From positions 441,045 to 505,044 of the forward strand of contig WIDE01000007.1 in the NCBI GenBank assembly GCA_015039315.1: DNA of 64,000 nucleotides. The letters run 5' to 3'. The position numbers and the translations under genes were made by a program. Shown in pieces: positions 46,332 to 58,414 of the stretch (positions are counted from its first letter, which is position 1; each line of letters opens with the position of its first letter). The notes beneath the pieces were generated by a model that did not search any database, was not told the origin of the DNA, and saw only the letters and a list, made by a program, of their open reading frames with translations. This DNA comes from Clavulina sp. PMI_390 (Eukaryota; Basidiomycota; Agaricomycetes; Cantharellales; Hydnaceae).

Positions 46332-47327
46332 TTTGATGAGATTTCCATGTGCTGCTCCATTTCTTGATTCGATTTTCTGGATAACACCTCCTGCTTCTTT
46401 CCTAATATCAACTCTTCTCTCTTTCCCAACCCAACTATGCTCCCCTCATAGACTCTTGCTAAACGGATAATTGTCGAGAGCATCTTTCGTTGGAATATAT
46501 ACAAACTACATCACGGAGAATACTAGTTAATGCATATCCGTGTAGCCATACTTGATCCAAAGAAAGTGTTGTGCCCTTCGTGGGAATTTGTCAAACAAAG
46601 GTTGCCACATATTGCTTCCGCTGCTCGGTCCAAACTCCTGTTTAGGCGTTCATCCCATTCTGCTAACAAATCCTAAAGAATTCAACAAGTCACTTCAGTG
46701 CGACGAGTTCCTCGAAGAACAAGATTGTTCTAATTATAATCTACTTACCGCTGCAGCAGAATAGAGTGCGAAACATACCCTCCCAAGCAGACGCAAGCCA
46801 GCATCGACAGTGCAGTTGAGATCCCTCCTCACTATCTAGCCCTTCATATCAATGTGCGCTTCGAACTCCCCGTGGGAGACTTTATAGGAAGCGCTCTCCC
46901 CACCGACGCACCATGTTCTTAAATGTCCGAGAACAACGTGACGTTAAAAGCAAGTTTATAGGATAGCCGGCGAGAATCTTCCTCGAAGCACAAGGATGTG
47001 GTGCTAATATATTGTTCCCGAGCTTTTTTTGCTCCCCAACCGACCGATTCCGCCCAGCCAACCCTCATTTCTCGTACCACAAACGACATCTCCTTGTGGA
47101 CCACCTTCTTCATTTAATTGGTATAGTCAGGTGGTGGACTCCATTAGTATACCAGGTCACAAGGATGAAGCGGGATCTGTGTAGATATGCGGTCTAGCTA
47201 GATCGCAAAGGTATAATCTTTGTTCTCAGCGGACCGAGTCACCACCACTGGATGATTCTTAAGTCATAAAGATGCTCCCAGATATATATGGATTGGTCTT
47301 CGCTCGAAACCCTCCCCAACTATCATC
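46332..47327. other. 1 kb upstream of the arabinofuranosidase, no recognised gene
   Basis: Only short frames without domains. A TATA-like GATATATATGG at 47281-47291, about 37 bp before the ATG at 47328, marks the core promoter of the next gene. Unlike 8.7 kb and 27.5 kb, the sequence further upstream does not visibly match the GH5 promoter. Confidence 0.5.
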
Positions 47328-50300
47328 ATGTCTAAAATCACCGCGTTAACCATCACGTCAATCCTGCTCGGCGCAACAGGAGCTTTGAGCACAGTACCTG
47401 TCTATAGCCAGTGTGGCGGCAAGGGTTATACCAGTGAGTGAAACAGCCGTACTCTCCTTGAGAAGAGATTTGATTTGTCGATGCTCCTGTAGGCGACACC
47501 GTTTGCGCTTCTGGCACCGAGTGTACATATGAAAATAATGGTTAGTCAAAGCGCACAGGTTCTGTCATGTTATCCAACCCTTACTGTCGACCCTGGATGA
47601 GACAGGGTACCACCAATGCTTGCCTCCCGCCTCTAAGGTGGATTTTGCTGCAGGCCCCGTCAAGAGGTCCACGACAACATCAAGCACTGGGGCGTCAACG
47701 GGTACTTTGGTAACGGTCTCTGGTAGCGCAAGCCACAGTATCCCATCCACTATGTGTGAGTACAAGTATGTCAAATGAGAGTAGATTTCACATACTCACC
47801 ATGAGGTGCATGTATAGGGGGACTCATGTTTGAAGACATCAGTGTACGTGCTTTTAGACCTTTTCCTTGTTTATTCGTTCGGAAACTAATACCAATGCCT
47901 ATTCGGATAGTACAGCGGTGATGGTGGACTCTATGGAGAATGTGATTTTATTCCCTCCCTTCATTGAGAGTTGATTCACAGCTGAACGTCATCGCGCAAC
48001 AGTGTTGATGAACCGAGCTTTTCAACAAGTTACCCCGGGCACATCGGCTGCCCTCACTCCCTGGGCCGCGGTTGGAACAGGCAACATATCGGTCATAGCA
48101 GACTCACCTGCCATCTCCACTGCCCTTCCAAATGCGCTAAATGTCTCTCTTAGTGCCCCAAATTCTGGTGTCAGTAACTCAGGGTTAGTCGTCAGTCATT
48201 ATTCTAGCGGAGGGATGCCTCAACATTTCCATTTCTAGGTACTGGGGTATCAAAGTATCCAAGGCTACGACATATACAGGGAGCTTCTACTATCGTTTCC
48301 CTAGCGCTCCCGGCTCCACCGTGACCGCCACTGTAGGCTTGAAGTCGAGCAGCGGCAGCTCACTGGTGACCACGAGAGTGCTCCTGAAGAGTACGACATC
48401 CTGGACCAAGACCTCATTTACTATGAGTTCTTTAGTTGATGCCTCTGACACCTCCAACGTTTTCGTCGTCACTTTCGGGTCTTTCACTGGCACTGTCTAT
48501 CTGGGCATGTTCTCGCTGTTCCCTCCAACGTTCAAGAACCAAGCCAACGGGTAGGTTCGACTTACTACTGATTGTCTCTGCTTCTCTTAACATCCAAGCG
48601 TTTAGAATGAGACAAGATATTGCCCAAGCGCTCTATGACCTTAAGCCCAGCTTTTTCCGGTTCCCGGGTGGCAATAACATTGAGGTACAAAAATACTTGG
48701 CAGGTTTATCCATTCTCTAATGACCTATGTCATCAGGGGCAGACAGCTGCTCAGCGGTGGCAATTTAATCAAACGTTGGGTGACCTTACCGCTCGGCCTG
48801 GCCGAGTTGGAGGTGAGTGAAGATTTTTACCATAACCCCCTCAGTCGCTGACCATTGAGACGCCAGAGTACGTTCCTTCCATGGCACAAACAAGAACAAT
48901 GGACTTATTTGCACCGCTTTAGCTGGGGATACGTCAATACAGATGGGCTCGGATTCTACGAGTACCTCGTTTGGATCGAGAGTATGGGGATGCAGGTATG
49001 GATTTGGTGTTTCAACTATTGAAAATTCTTCATAGGTTAATCTCTATATAGCCGATTATGGCAGTCTGGGCTGGCTATTCGCTTGACGGTATATTCCTCG
49101 CTAGGGGCCGAAGACCTTTACTCATGTTCTCCAATAAGGCTTGAGTATTGCTGACGGATCGATGGATCAATATATTGAACAAGCTCGCCAGCAGGTCTGT
49201 GTGAACATTTCATAGTGTCCTGACATTTGTTGACTAGTCAAGATAGATTGAGTTTGTCCTTGGTATGTTGGTCAAGAGCTAACGAAATTAAAATGAACTG
49301 AAATCTTCCAGGATCTACCTCGACCCCCTGGGGTGCGAAGCGCGCGGCGCTCGGCCATCCTGCCCCTTTGTGAGTCTTGATACTGTTATCCCCACTGGAA
49401 CTCCGACTGAATCAACTTTTGCTGGTTCGCAGCACTCTAAACTACGTGGAGGTCGGGAATGAGGTGTGTTGTATATGAGAAACAGAAACAAAAATAGCCC
49501 TCACGATCTTATTTATCCTCCTTAAATAGGATTTCTTCTCTTCTACCAGCTACGTATATCGCTGGAAAGATATAGTCACTGCCCTCCAAGCGGACTATCC
49601 CTCAATTAGTGAGCTCACTAGCTTCGAGATCTTAGTTTTGTGAGCTGACGATGACCTTGCTTCCAGCATTCATTGGTATGCATAAGTAGTATACTTTGCT
49701 TATTGCCATCGTTGACATCGTTTTTTGCTGTTTCAAGCAACCGCTTACGACTTTGATCCTCAGCTCACCCCTACTCGCAAGTCATCTTTTCTTGAGTTCA
49801 CCATATCGTTCACTGATCTTCTACCTATATTTAGCCAAATCTTATGATAACCATGTTTACGCATCTCCAGGTCCGCTTCTTCCGGTTGATTATTTTCCAG
49901 CTAACTAATGGGCTACACAGACTGGTTCATGGCCAATTCTAATTTCTACGATGGTTATACACGGAATGGGACGATGTAAGCAATTTTTTTTACCGCTCAG
50001 TGATACTTGGTATCACCAAACTCATCGGTCTAGCACAGATATTTCGAGGGAGAATATGCTGCAATTTCGACCAATGATGCGGACGTGTGGGACTCTTATG
50101 GACGACTCACGTATCCGACTGTGTGGAGTGCTGTATCCGAGGCAGCGTTCATGATGGGACTCGAGCGAAATTCTGGTGAGTTGCCTACAACCGCACGGTT
50201 TCATGGTGCCTGACTGTGGCGCTTTTTGATAATACAATAGACATCGTCTTCGCCGCCAGCTATGCGCCATTGATCGGTCGCGCGGCAGAGAATCAGGTTA

Positions 50301-50888
50301 GAGATAGATCAACCTTAGGAATGCAGAACCCAACTTGACTTGCGATCGTGTTACGGACAGTGGACGCCAAATCTTTTGGCATATGATCCCTCCACCGTGT
50401 ACAAGTCCACCAGCTATTACGTCCAACAGGTTTGCCAGCAGTTTACGCCCTTCGGTCGTCACGCTTTGTCAACTGACAACCTCTCACAACACGCAGCTTT
50501 TCTCCACCTACCGCGGAGACCAATACCTCCCTAGCACACTGGCCCCGGTCAGCGGCTCGCTATTTTGGGGTATTGTCAAAAATTCGAAGGCGAACGAGTA
50601 TATCATCAAAGTGCGTATGAGATATTCATCTTGATTCACACCCAAAGGCTAATTTCAAGGGTCAAGGTTGCAAATGGAGGGACGACTGCAGAGAGCCTTA
50701 CTTTCGCGCTTCCAACTGCTGTTGCACCTAGAGGGTCGCTCATCCAGCTTTCTGGAGCGAATACTACTAGCAATACACCCACTAACCCCAACGCGGTGGT
50801 ACCCATCACAAGTTCGATCTCGACGAGGCAAAATCTGACCTTCACTGCGCCAGCATTCAGCTTCAGCGTCATCCTGGTCCCAATCTAG
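47328..50888 (+). CDS. alpha-L-arabinofuranosidase, GH51 with N-terminal CBM1
   Basis: Secreted enzyme removing arabinose side chains from arabinoxylan or arabinan. Signal peptide MSKITALTITSILLGATG, then CBM1 (YSQCGGKGYTS, TVCASGTECTYENN, YHQCL) over three exons and a Ser/Thr linker. The catalytic part runs GLMFEDIS..GDGGLYGE, WGIKVSKATTYTGSFYYRF, FFRFPGGNNIE, NQTLGDLTARPGRVG, WGYVNTDGLGFYEYL, acid/base Glu in LNYVEVGNED, nucleophile Glu in MYFEGEYA, and the C-terminal beta domain to FSVILVPI. More than 15 exons, one only about 30 nt. Some fungal GH51 lack CBM1, so the fusion is notable. Exon ends in the 48.8-49.7 kb part are approximate. Confidence 0.87.
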
Positions 50889-51181
50889 TGTATACCGGGT
50901 ATAGTTCCACACATCAAGTGTGCCTCCTCGTTCTGTGAATGCATGTTGTTGATTGTCTGACGTGGTGAAACATTGCTAAGCATGAAATTTTGTCCGAATG
51001 TAAATCAAGAAAGATAGGCACAAGAAGTGAGTGTGACTATGAAATGTTGTCGAAGCATCTAGGATCGAAGGCCGAGTCCCACTACGATACTTGGACCATC
51101 ATTAACCACTTTAGGCAGTGTTTTTCTATGAAATCGAGGATCGAGTAGGTCTTGTCCAGCCATGTCATACGATGGCACACA
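50889..51181. other. convergent 3' spacer
   Basis: 293 bp between the arabinofuranosidase and Nudix stop codons. Nothing recognised. Confidence 0.5.
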
Positions 51182-52226
51182 TCAGAAATGATCCACGCTC
51201 GCGAACCAGACTCGAGTCATGGGAGAGTCTCCTCCATTTTTGTCACCTGAAGGGCTCACCCCGAAATCGCATCTACCAACGAAAGCCTGGTCCTTGATCA
51301 GAAGCGCAAGCCAATACCTGAAGAGGAGTTGTATCAAGGCACAGATCATGGACCAGCCATTGAGAATATCGAGTATAAGTTATCTACGTACCGGTCATCT
51401 TCCCACATTTGATCATATGGTACACCACCAGCGCCCTCCTTATCTTCCGTAGAAAACCATTGCGGTCGCATCTCTTCTGATCTGGGAGAAAGAACCCAAA
51501 GATGGGGCTTAATAAGTGAAGCTGCCTACTACAGCAGGTTGTACTTGCTCTGTGATCTCGCCGGTATATTCTTCTGCGCGGAAAATGTAGACTTTATGCG
51601 CAAATTCGTAATTATGTAGCTGAAAGAAGAGCACGCCAGCCTGTTGCAGGTTCGAGTCTACGCCAGACTCTTCCTATGAATAAACAAATACGATTGGCCG
51701 AAAGGTCTTAGTAATTCAAACGTGGGGATTCACCTTTAGTTCGCGCTTGGCTGCTTGTAGAGGGGTCTCGCCCGCCTCAACCTTGCCTCCGAACCCATTC
51801 CACCTGCGAATGATAGGGACCCTAGAATGTAGTGATGTTCCGCCCTGGTGACGTAGCACGACTCACTTGTTTACTCCGAATCCCCTCTTCTTGAGGCCCA
51901 GAAGGATCTAAAGCATCACCGTGAGTGGTCAGAGGGTAACATGCCAGTAGTGTTGGGAGAAGCATAAATAGTCACCTTTTTGCGATCCGAACTCAGAACG
52001 AACGCGTTCTTTCGGTTCATTGGCGCGTCAATAGAATCCAAAAGTCAGTACAGGGCTTCACGGCGCTTGAATTTGGTGGATGTTGGGAAATAATCACTGT
52101 GTAGAGTTTGACGCTTTTGGTGGGCTCCCACTCCAGATCATCCTGGGCTGTACTCAAAACCTCGGTAGGGGTGAATTCTGTTAGGCCAGGAGGGCACTGG
52201 ATAGCGGAAGACATTGGTTCAGACAA
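51182..52226 (-). CDS. MTH1-like Nudix hydrolase
   Basis: Probably hydrolyses oxidised purine nucleotides such as 8-oxo-dGTP. Seven short exons. Exon 1 starts at 52226 (or 52214) and ends KSVKLYT; exon 2 resumes NAFVLSSDRKK, matching the RLYTLVLVL start of human MTH1. Then LLGLKKRGFGVNK, WNGFGGK, and the Nudix box GKVEAGETPLQAAKRELKEE followed by SGV. The next exon ends GEIT; then SEEMRPQWFSTED, an extra KEGAGGV, PYDQMWEDDRY and WLALLIKDQAFVG. The intron at 51482-51548 has a GC donor (GCAAGT) with an AG acceptor. The start lies 13 bp from the assembly gap, so a longer 5' exon cannot be excluded. Confidence 0.8.
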
Positions 52227-52238
52227 AGAGGAATATAC

Positions 52239-52418
52239 NNNNNNNNNNNNNNNNNNNNNNNNNNNNNNNNNNNNNNNNNNNNNNNNNNNNNNNNNNNNNN
52301 NNNNNNNNNNNNNNNNNNNNNNNNNNNNNNNNNNNNNNNNNNNNNNNNNNNNNNNNNNNNNNNNNNNNNNNNNNNNNNNNNNNNNNNNNNNNNNNNNNNN
52401 NNNNNNNNNNNNNNNNNN
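52239..52418. other. assembly gap (180 N)
   Basis: Run of N between the Nudix gene start and the 3' end of the API5-like gene. Open frames crossing it are artefacts. Confidence 0.99.
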
Positions 52419-52438
52419 CGATTCCTTTTTCCAACCAA

Positions 52439-55124
52439 TTATTTCTTCTTAGGGACCTGCCCCTGGCTCTGCACTCGTTGAAGGAGACTCGCATTAGACT
52501 TCCCACCCCCATTCCCATTCGTGATTGCCATCCGGTCTTTAAGATTGGGTGAAGGCTTCTGCTGTTTGTTAGAGTTAGGCCCTTGGTCATTCGACCGCTG
52601 CCTATTGTTTTGCTTTGGGGGCGCTGGCGTATCTGTTTGCAGACCTGCGCGTTCGAGCAAGCTTGGTCGTTGAGGTGGTGGCGGGGGGCGTTCCGAAGGC
52701 TGGTCGACTTGGACTGGGGTCGTTTTCGACTTGTTTGCTGCTCCGCGAATGCTCAGAGTAGGTGGGGCATCAGCAGGCGCAGGGGTGCTCGTTGGAGACG
52801 GCGGTCGCGCGGGCAGTGATGCCGATGCTGGAGCAGGGGGTAGAGTGTTGCTGGCACTAGCATTGCCTTTCCTCCTATTCCCTTGCACTGGCTCGTTGAT
52901 GGTGGATTTTTGTAGTGAGTCGGTGAGCGATTGTGTGGAAGCGACTCTGGAATTCTTGTTTCCGCGTGCATCTGCGGCCGCTGCATATGGGGCGTTAGCG
53001 GCAGAGACCCGAGCCGCACGCGCATTCTTGTCCATAGCTGCTTTGCCAGCTGATCCTGTACGCTCGAGAAGGCTCGGTGACGCAGCTGGAGAGGGTGTCG
53101 ATGGAGAGATTGGGGCTGGGGAAGAGGGAAGTGAAGTGGGTGTTGCACTGTTCAACCGCATACGGTCCAGCAGTGAGGGCTCCACCTTCGCCCGTTTGGA
53201 TTTCCTGTCATTGGGATTTGTAGGCTGCATGCGCTGGAGGAGGGAGAGAGAGTCGGATGACTCCTCAACTGGAGGCTGAGGCATTGACGCAGGCGCGCCT
53301 TTCCGTTTCAAAGAAGGTACAGGACTAGGGGCGTTTGTCGGGGTGGGCGGAGCAGATGATGAAGGGGTAGAGTTTGTTGGTGGAGGTCGACGAAGGGGAG
53401 GTCTTGAGTCGAGTTTCTAAGCAGGGCGTCATTGACTGGACGAAGCTCGGCCGTGAGCACCAAAACGAACCTTCAGGGCGGCGACGATTTCAGCTGCTTC
53501 CGGAACTGAGTCCTGCCTTTCGGCTAGCTGTATTATCGTCTTGATATGAGTTTCAAAAGCTTTGTGCTCTTTGGTCTTTGATGACCCCCACTACAAGGGG
53601 AGACCTCAATGAGCACATCATAGAGTTAATTGATAAGACAAAATCGGCGTACTGTTGGAAGCGCGATAAATACCACCAAGGTATGGAGCATTTCCCACTC
53701 CTCGCCCTTCGACAGGCCATCATGAACGAGAATCTACAGAAGAATGGTGTCAGCGAGGCACGCCATTACCCTCCATCAACGCTGACTAACATCCACAAGA
53801 AGGCCAAACCGTTGCGCAAGGGCAATCCGGACGTTAGCTATCGCAGATTCATCCCGGTCCTTAACTCCAAGGAAGAGACCCAGTGCTATGGAAGCGATGG
53901 TATACCGGTCCTCGGGAATAATGCTCTCCACCACTTTTGATGCTAGTAGAGTATTGGAAGCAAATCCAACGACAGGAAGGACAGTGGCCGGGTTTGTTTC
54001 TTGAGTCCTTGCAATGGAAGCGGCTACTTCTAGAAGTGATGTAGTAATGGGTAGTGCAGTCGTTCTTGCAGGTCCCAATGCTGAGGTTTCCGACTCAAAG
54101 GTTGCTGCCATTTTCTTGACTAGGGCAGTATTGAGCTTGGAGGCAAGAGTAGATTGAGGGAACTTCTCAGTCAAGCGGAGAAGGAGAACATCCATGAGCG
54201 CAACTGTCTCTTTAGGAGAGGTGGTCTCTACAAGCTATCGAAGAGATTATTCAGCTATTTTCGACGTTCACGGGCCACAAGATATGCCCCACCTTGATGA
54301 TATCTGTCCCAACAGATTCAAGTTGAGTCGGGTGTGTCGCCAAACCCTCGAAGGTCCGGCGAGCGAAGCTTGGAGCCATGATCTCAAGGACGGCGTTGCG
54401 GAGGTCCATATCAAAGTCCTCTTTCTCTTGTTGAGGGATAGTAGCATACTCGAAGACGACGTGGAGGGTGCCTGCAGGATCGTGGAGAATACACTTCTCG
54501 ATGGAATCGATAATCACCTGCCTCTCTTTGGCTTCGTCTGATATGCGATATGTAGCCAGTCAGGAAAAGAGCGACCTCAACATGCGAAGATATGGCAACG
54601 GACCATTTCGTAGAAGTTGAACGAGTACGTCAACATTCCGCTCAGTCCAGTAGGAATTCCGCGCCACTATCTCGTGAAGCGCGTTATAACCAAGCAGCCG
54701 AATCTGGATAGCCAGCGTCAGATTCTGCTTCTGAGAGACTTCCGGGATAATATACGCACCTGCTGTTCTGAGTCTTCGCAAAAATCGTAAACTGCATCAA
54801 CAGCAGTCTCCTGCATATCCTTCAGGTCTTCAAAGTAGTACCACCCCATCACATCGCAAGCCGTCTTTCTGCACGAGAAGAACGGAGAGTTTTTCATGAA
54901 GTTGATGAGGTGTTCAAGAATGAGGCCTTTCTACAGGATTTTTGTGTGCGAGTAAGAGGCGTATTAGCTTAGCATCGACCAGCACCTGCAATAAAGGCGG
55001 GTCAAGAGTTCCATACGTCAGTCAACGAAAACTTTCGATGGTTTGTCTTCCATCTCTCGATGAGATTCCTCGAGGAGACCTCATCGCCCAGATTTATCGA
55101 TGTAGGGATAGCTTGACGATTCAT
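52439..55124 (-). CDS. HEAT-repeat protein, API5-like, with low-complexity tail
   Basis: Tentative start MNRQAIPTSINLGDEV at 55124. Exons give INFMKNSPFFSCRKTACDVM, VDAVYDFCEDSEQQ joined across an intron to IRLLGYNALHEIV, ERNVDVLVQLLRN, IEKCILHDPAGTLHVVFEY, then MDLRNAVLEIMAPSF, MDVLLLRLTEKFPQS and YTIASIALGLFLGV. The CED..IR and D-x-x-GTL-x-x-x-F pattern matches apoptosis inhibitor 5, a nuclear HEAT-repeat protein; I call it API5-like with moderate confidence. The last 290 residues (52439-53311 and just upstream) are Pro/Ser/Ala-rich, basic, and carry repeated SLLxR motifs. Between them lies an exon with THIKTIIQLAERQDSVPEA. It is divergent from the amidohydrolase, with 128 bp between starts. 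Confidence 0.55.
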
Positions 55125-56589
55125 CTACTAGTCGCCACCAAGAAGAAGAGGAACCAGAGGGCAGTGAAGGGCTAGTGTGTGTTCGTGTTTGCACCGACGC
55201 CGTGTCACGAATCACGCCGCGAAAACAATCCACTGACAACGAATTGCTGACAATGGCAGCTCGAGCTCTCCTCGTCGATGTGCATACTCATATGTATCTG
55301 CCCCGATATGCGTCGCTATTGCGGGCTCGATCTTCTGTTCCATTCATTCGGTCACGACAAGACGGCGATCGGCTGGTGATTCTTGATAACGAGCCGAGGT
55401 AGACATCAAGCTTAAACCTCATATAAAACCCTGGATCCAGATGTCTGAATTGCGTTCAATATCAGCGGCGGGCGTCCTGTTGGCCCCCAGTACTGGGACC
55501 GCGATGAGAAATTGGCATTTATGGACAAACACGGAATTGATATTTCAGTGGTGAGTCCCTACATATATGCAGCATTACTACCATTCCAATATAGTCAGTA
55601 ATTCCTCAAATACTTCATGTTATTCATCAGGTTTCAACTGCGAACCCGTGGCTTGACTTCTTGACTCCTTCCGAGGCGACGGACATGGCCACTAAGCTGA
55701 ACACTGACCTGGAAGACTATTGTGCCACAGGGCCCACACTACAAGCGCTACCGGACATTCGTCGCTTGTTTGGAATGGGCCTTTTGCCAATTGTGGAGGG
55801 GGTGGAAGTGCCGACTGTTTTGCAAGAAGTTGAACGTATCTCCAAGCTCCCTCATCTGCGTGGAGTGATCATGGGCACCCAAGGCCTAGGAAATGGACTG
55901 GATGATGGTGAGCAAAACTCCGTCGACTTCAATAATGATTATCTACAAGGCACAGCGAACTGACCACTCGCTCCTATAAAGACGCATTGGAGCCGGTGTG
56001 GGAGGCCATAGCTCGTACGGGCCTCGTCGTCTTCCTTCATCCTCACTACGGGCTCTCATCTTCAGCGCCTCAACTGTACGGTCCCAAGGATAATGGTCAC
56101 GTCCTTCCTCTTGCTCTCGGCTTCCCGTTCGAGACTACAATTGCCGTCACACGACTAATCCTTGCCGGGGCTCTGGATCGCCACCCCGACTTGAAGCTCC
56201 TCCTTGCACATAGCGGTGGGGCACTCCCCCAGCTTTCCAGCCGACTGGCTAGCTGCATCGAGCATGACCCTGCGGTGAAAGGGAGGTTGAAGCATGACGC
56301 GCGGTGGTATTTGGGGAAGCTCTGGTTTGATGCTGTTGCTTAGTAAGTCCTCCCGGCTTCTTGAAAGTTTTCTGCAAGTCACTGAAGCGGGTATTGGTTG
56401 GAAAGTGGTCCTGAAGAGATGAGCTTCGTTTCATCGACGATTGGTCGGGCTAGTCGGTACGACTCTTCTGGCGCCGCTGCCCCCGCAGTTAGCGCATCGT
56501 CAAGAATGATGTTTGGGTACGTCCCCCCCGTTCATGATATCAAACTGGGACTTAACAGATGCGTATAGTACCGATCACCCATTCTTCCC

Positions 56590-58070
<1,481 letters not shown>

Positions 58071-58414
58071 CAGGCAATAGAATCGGTAGCGGCGGCAAGC
58101 GCCTCGTCCCCGACTAAACACAACAATGAACCAAATTGTGGCTATTTCTCGCTGAAAGTTAATAACTGGGGATCAATCGTTGTGTATGGGAGAGACTGGC
58201 AGTTTGAATTGAACGGATTCAAGATAAACCCTCCAACTTCATTTTGTCGGGGAAATCACCAACGACGTCACGATGCACGATGCATGTCGCGGCATATGGC
58301 TGATAACCAGCTAACATCTTTTACGTGAAAGGATCGTCAATACGAAGGAGCGCCAAGCAAACTGGACTATAAAGTGGAGTGTTGATTTGATCACTGCCCC
58401 GCGTTGTCCCCATC
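58071..58414. other. promoter side of the alpha/beta hydrolase gene
   Basis: A TATA-like ACTATAAAG lies at about 58366, roughly 48 bp before the ATG at 58415. No other gene seen. Confidence 0.4.

Noticed and set aside
52108..52590. Open frames of 85-123 codons crossing the N run
   Set aside because: They exist only because the assembly gap has no stop codons.
53578..53940. Plus-strand 120-codon frame
   Set aside because: It is antisense to the API5-like exon at 53776-54195 and to its downstream intron, and has no independent support.
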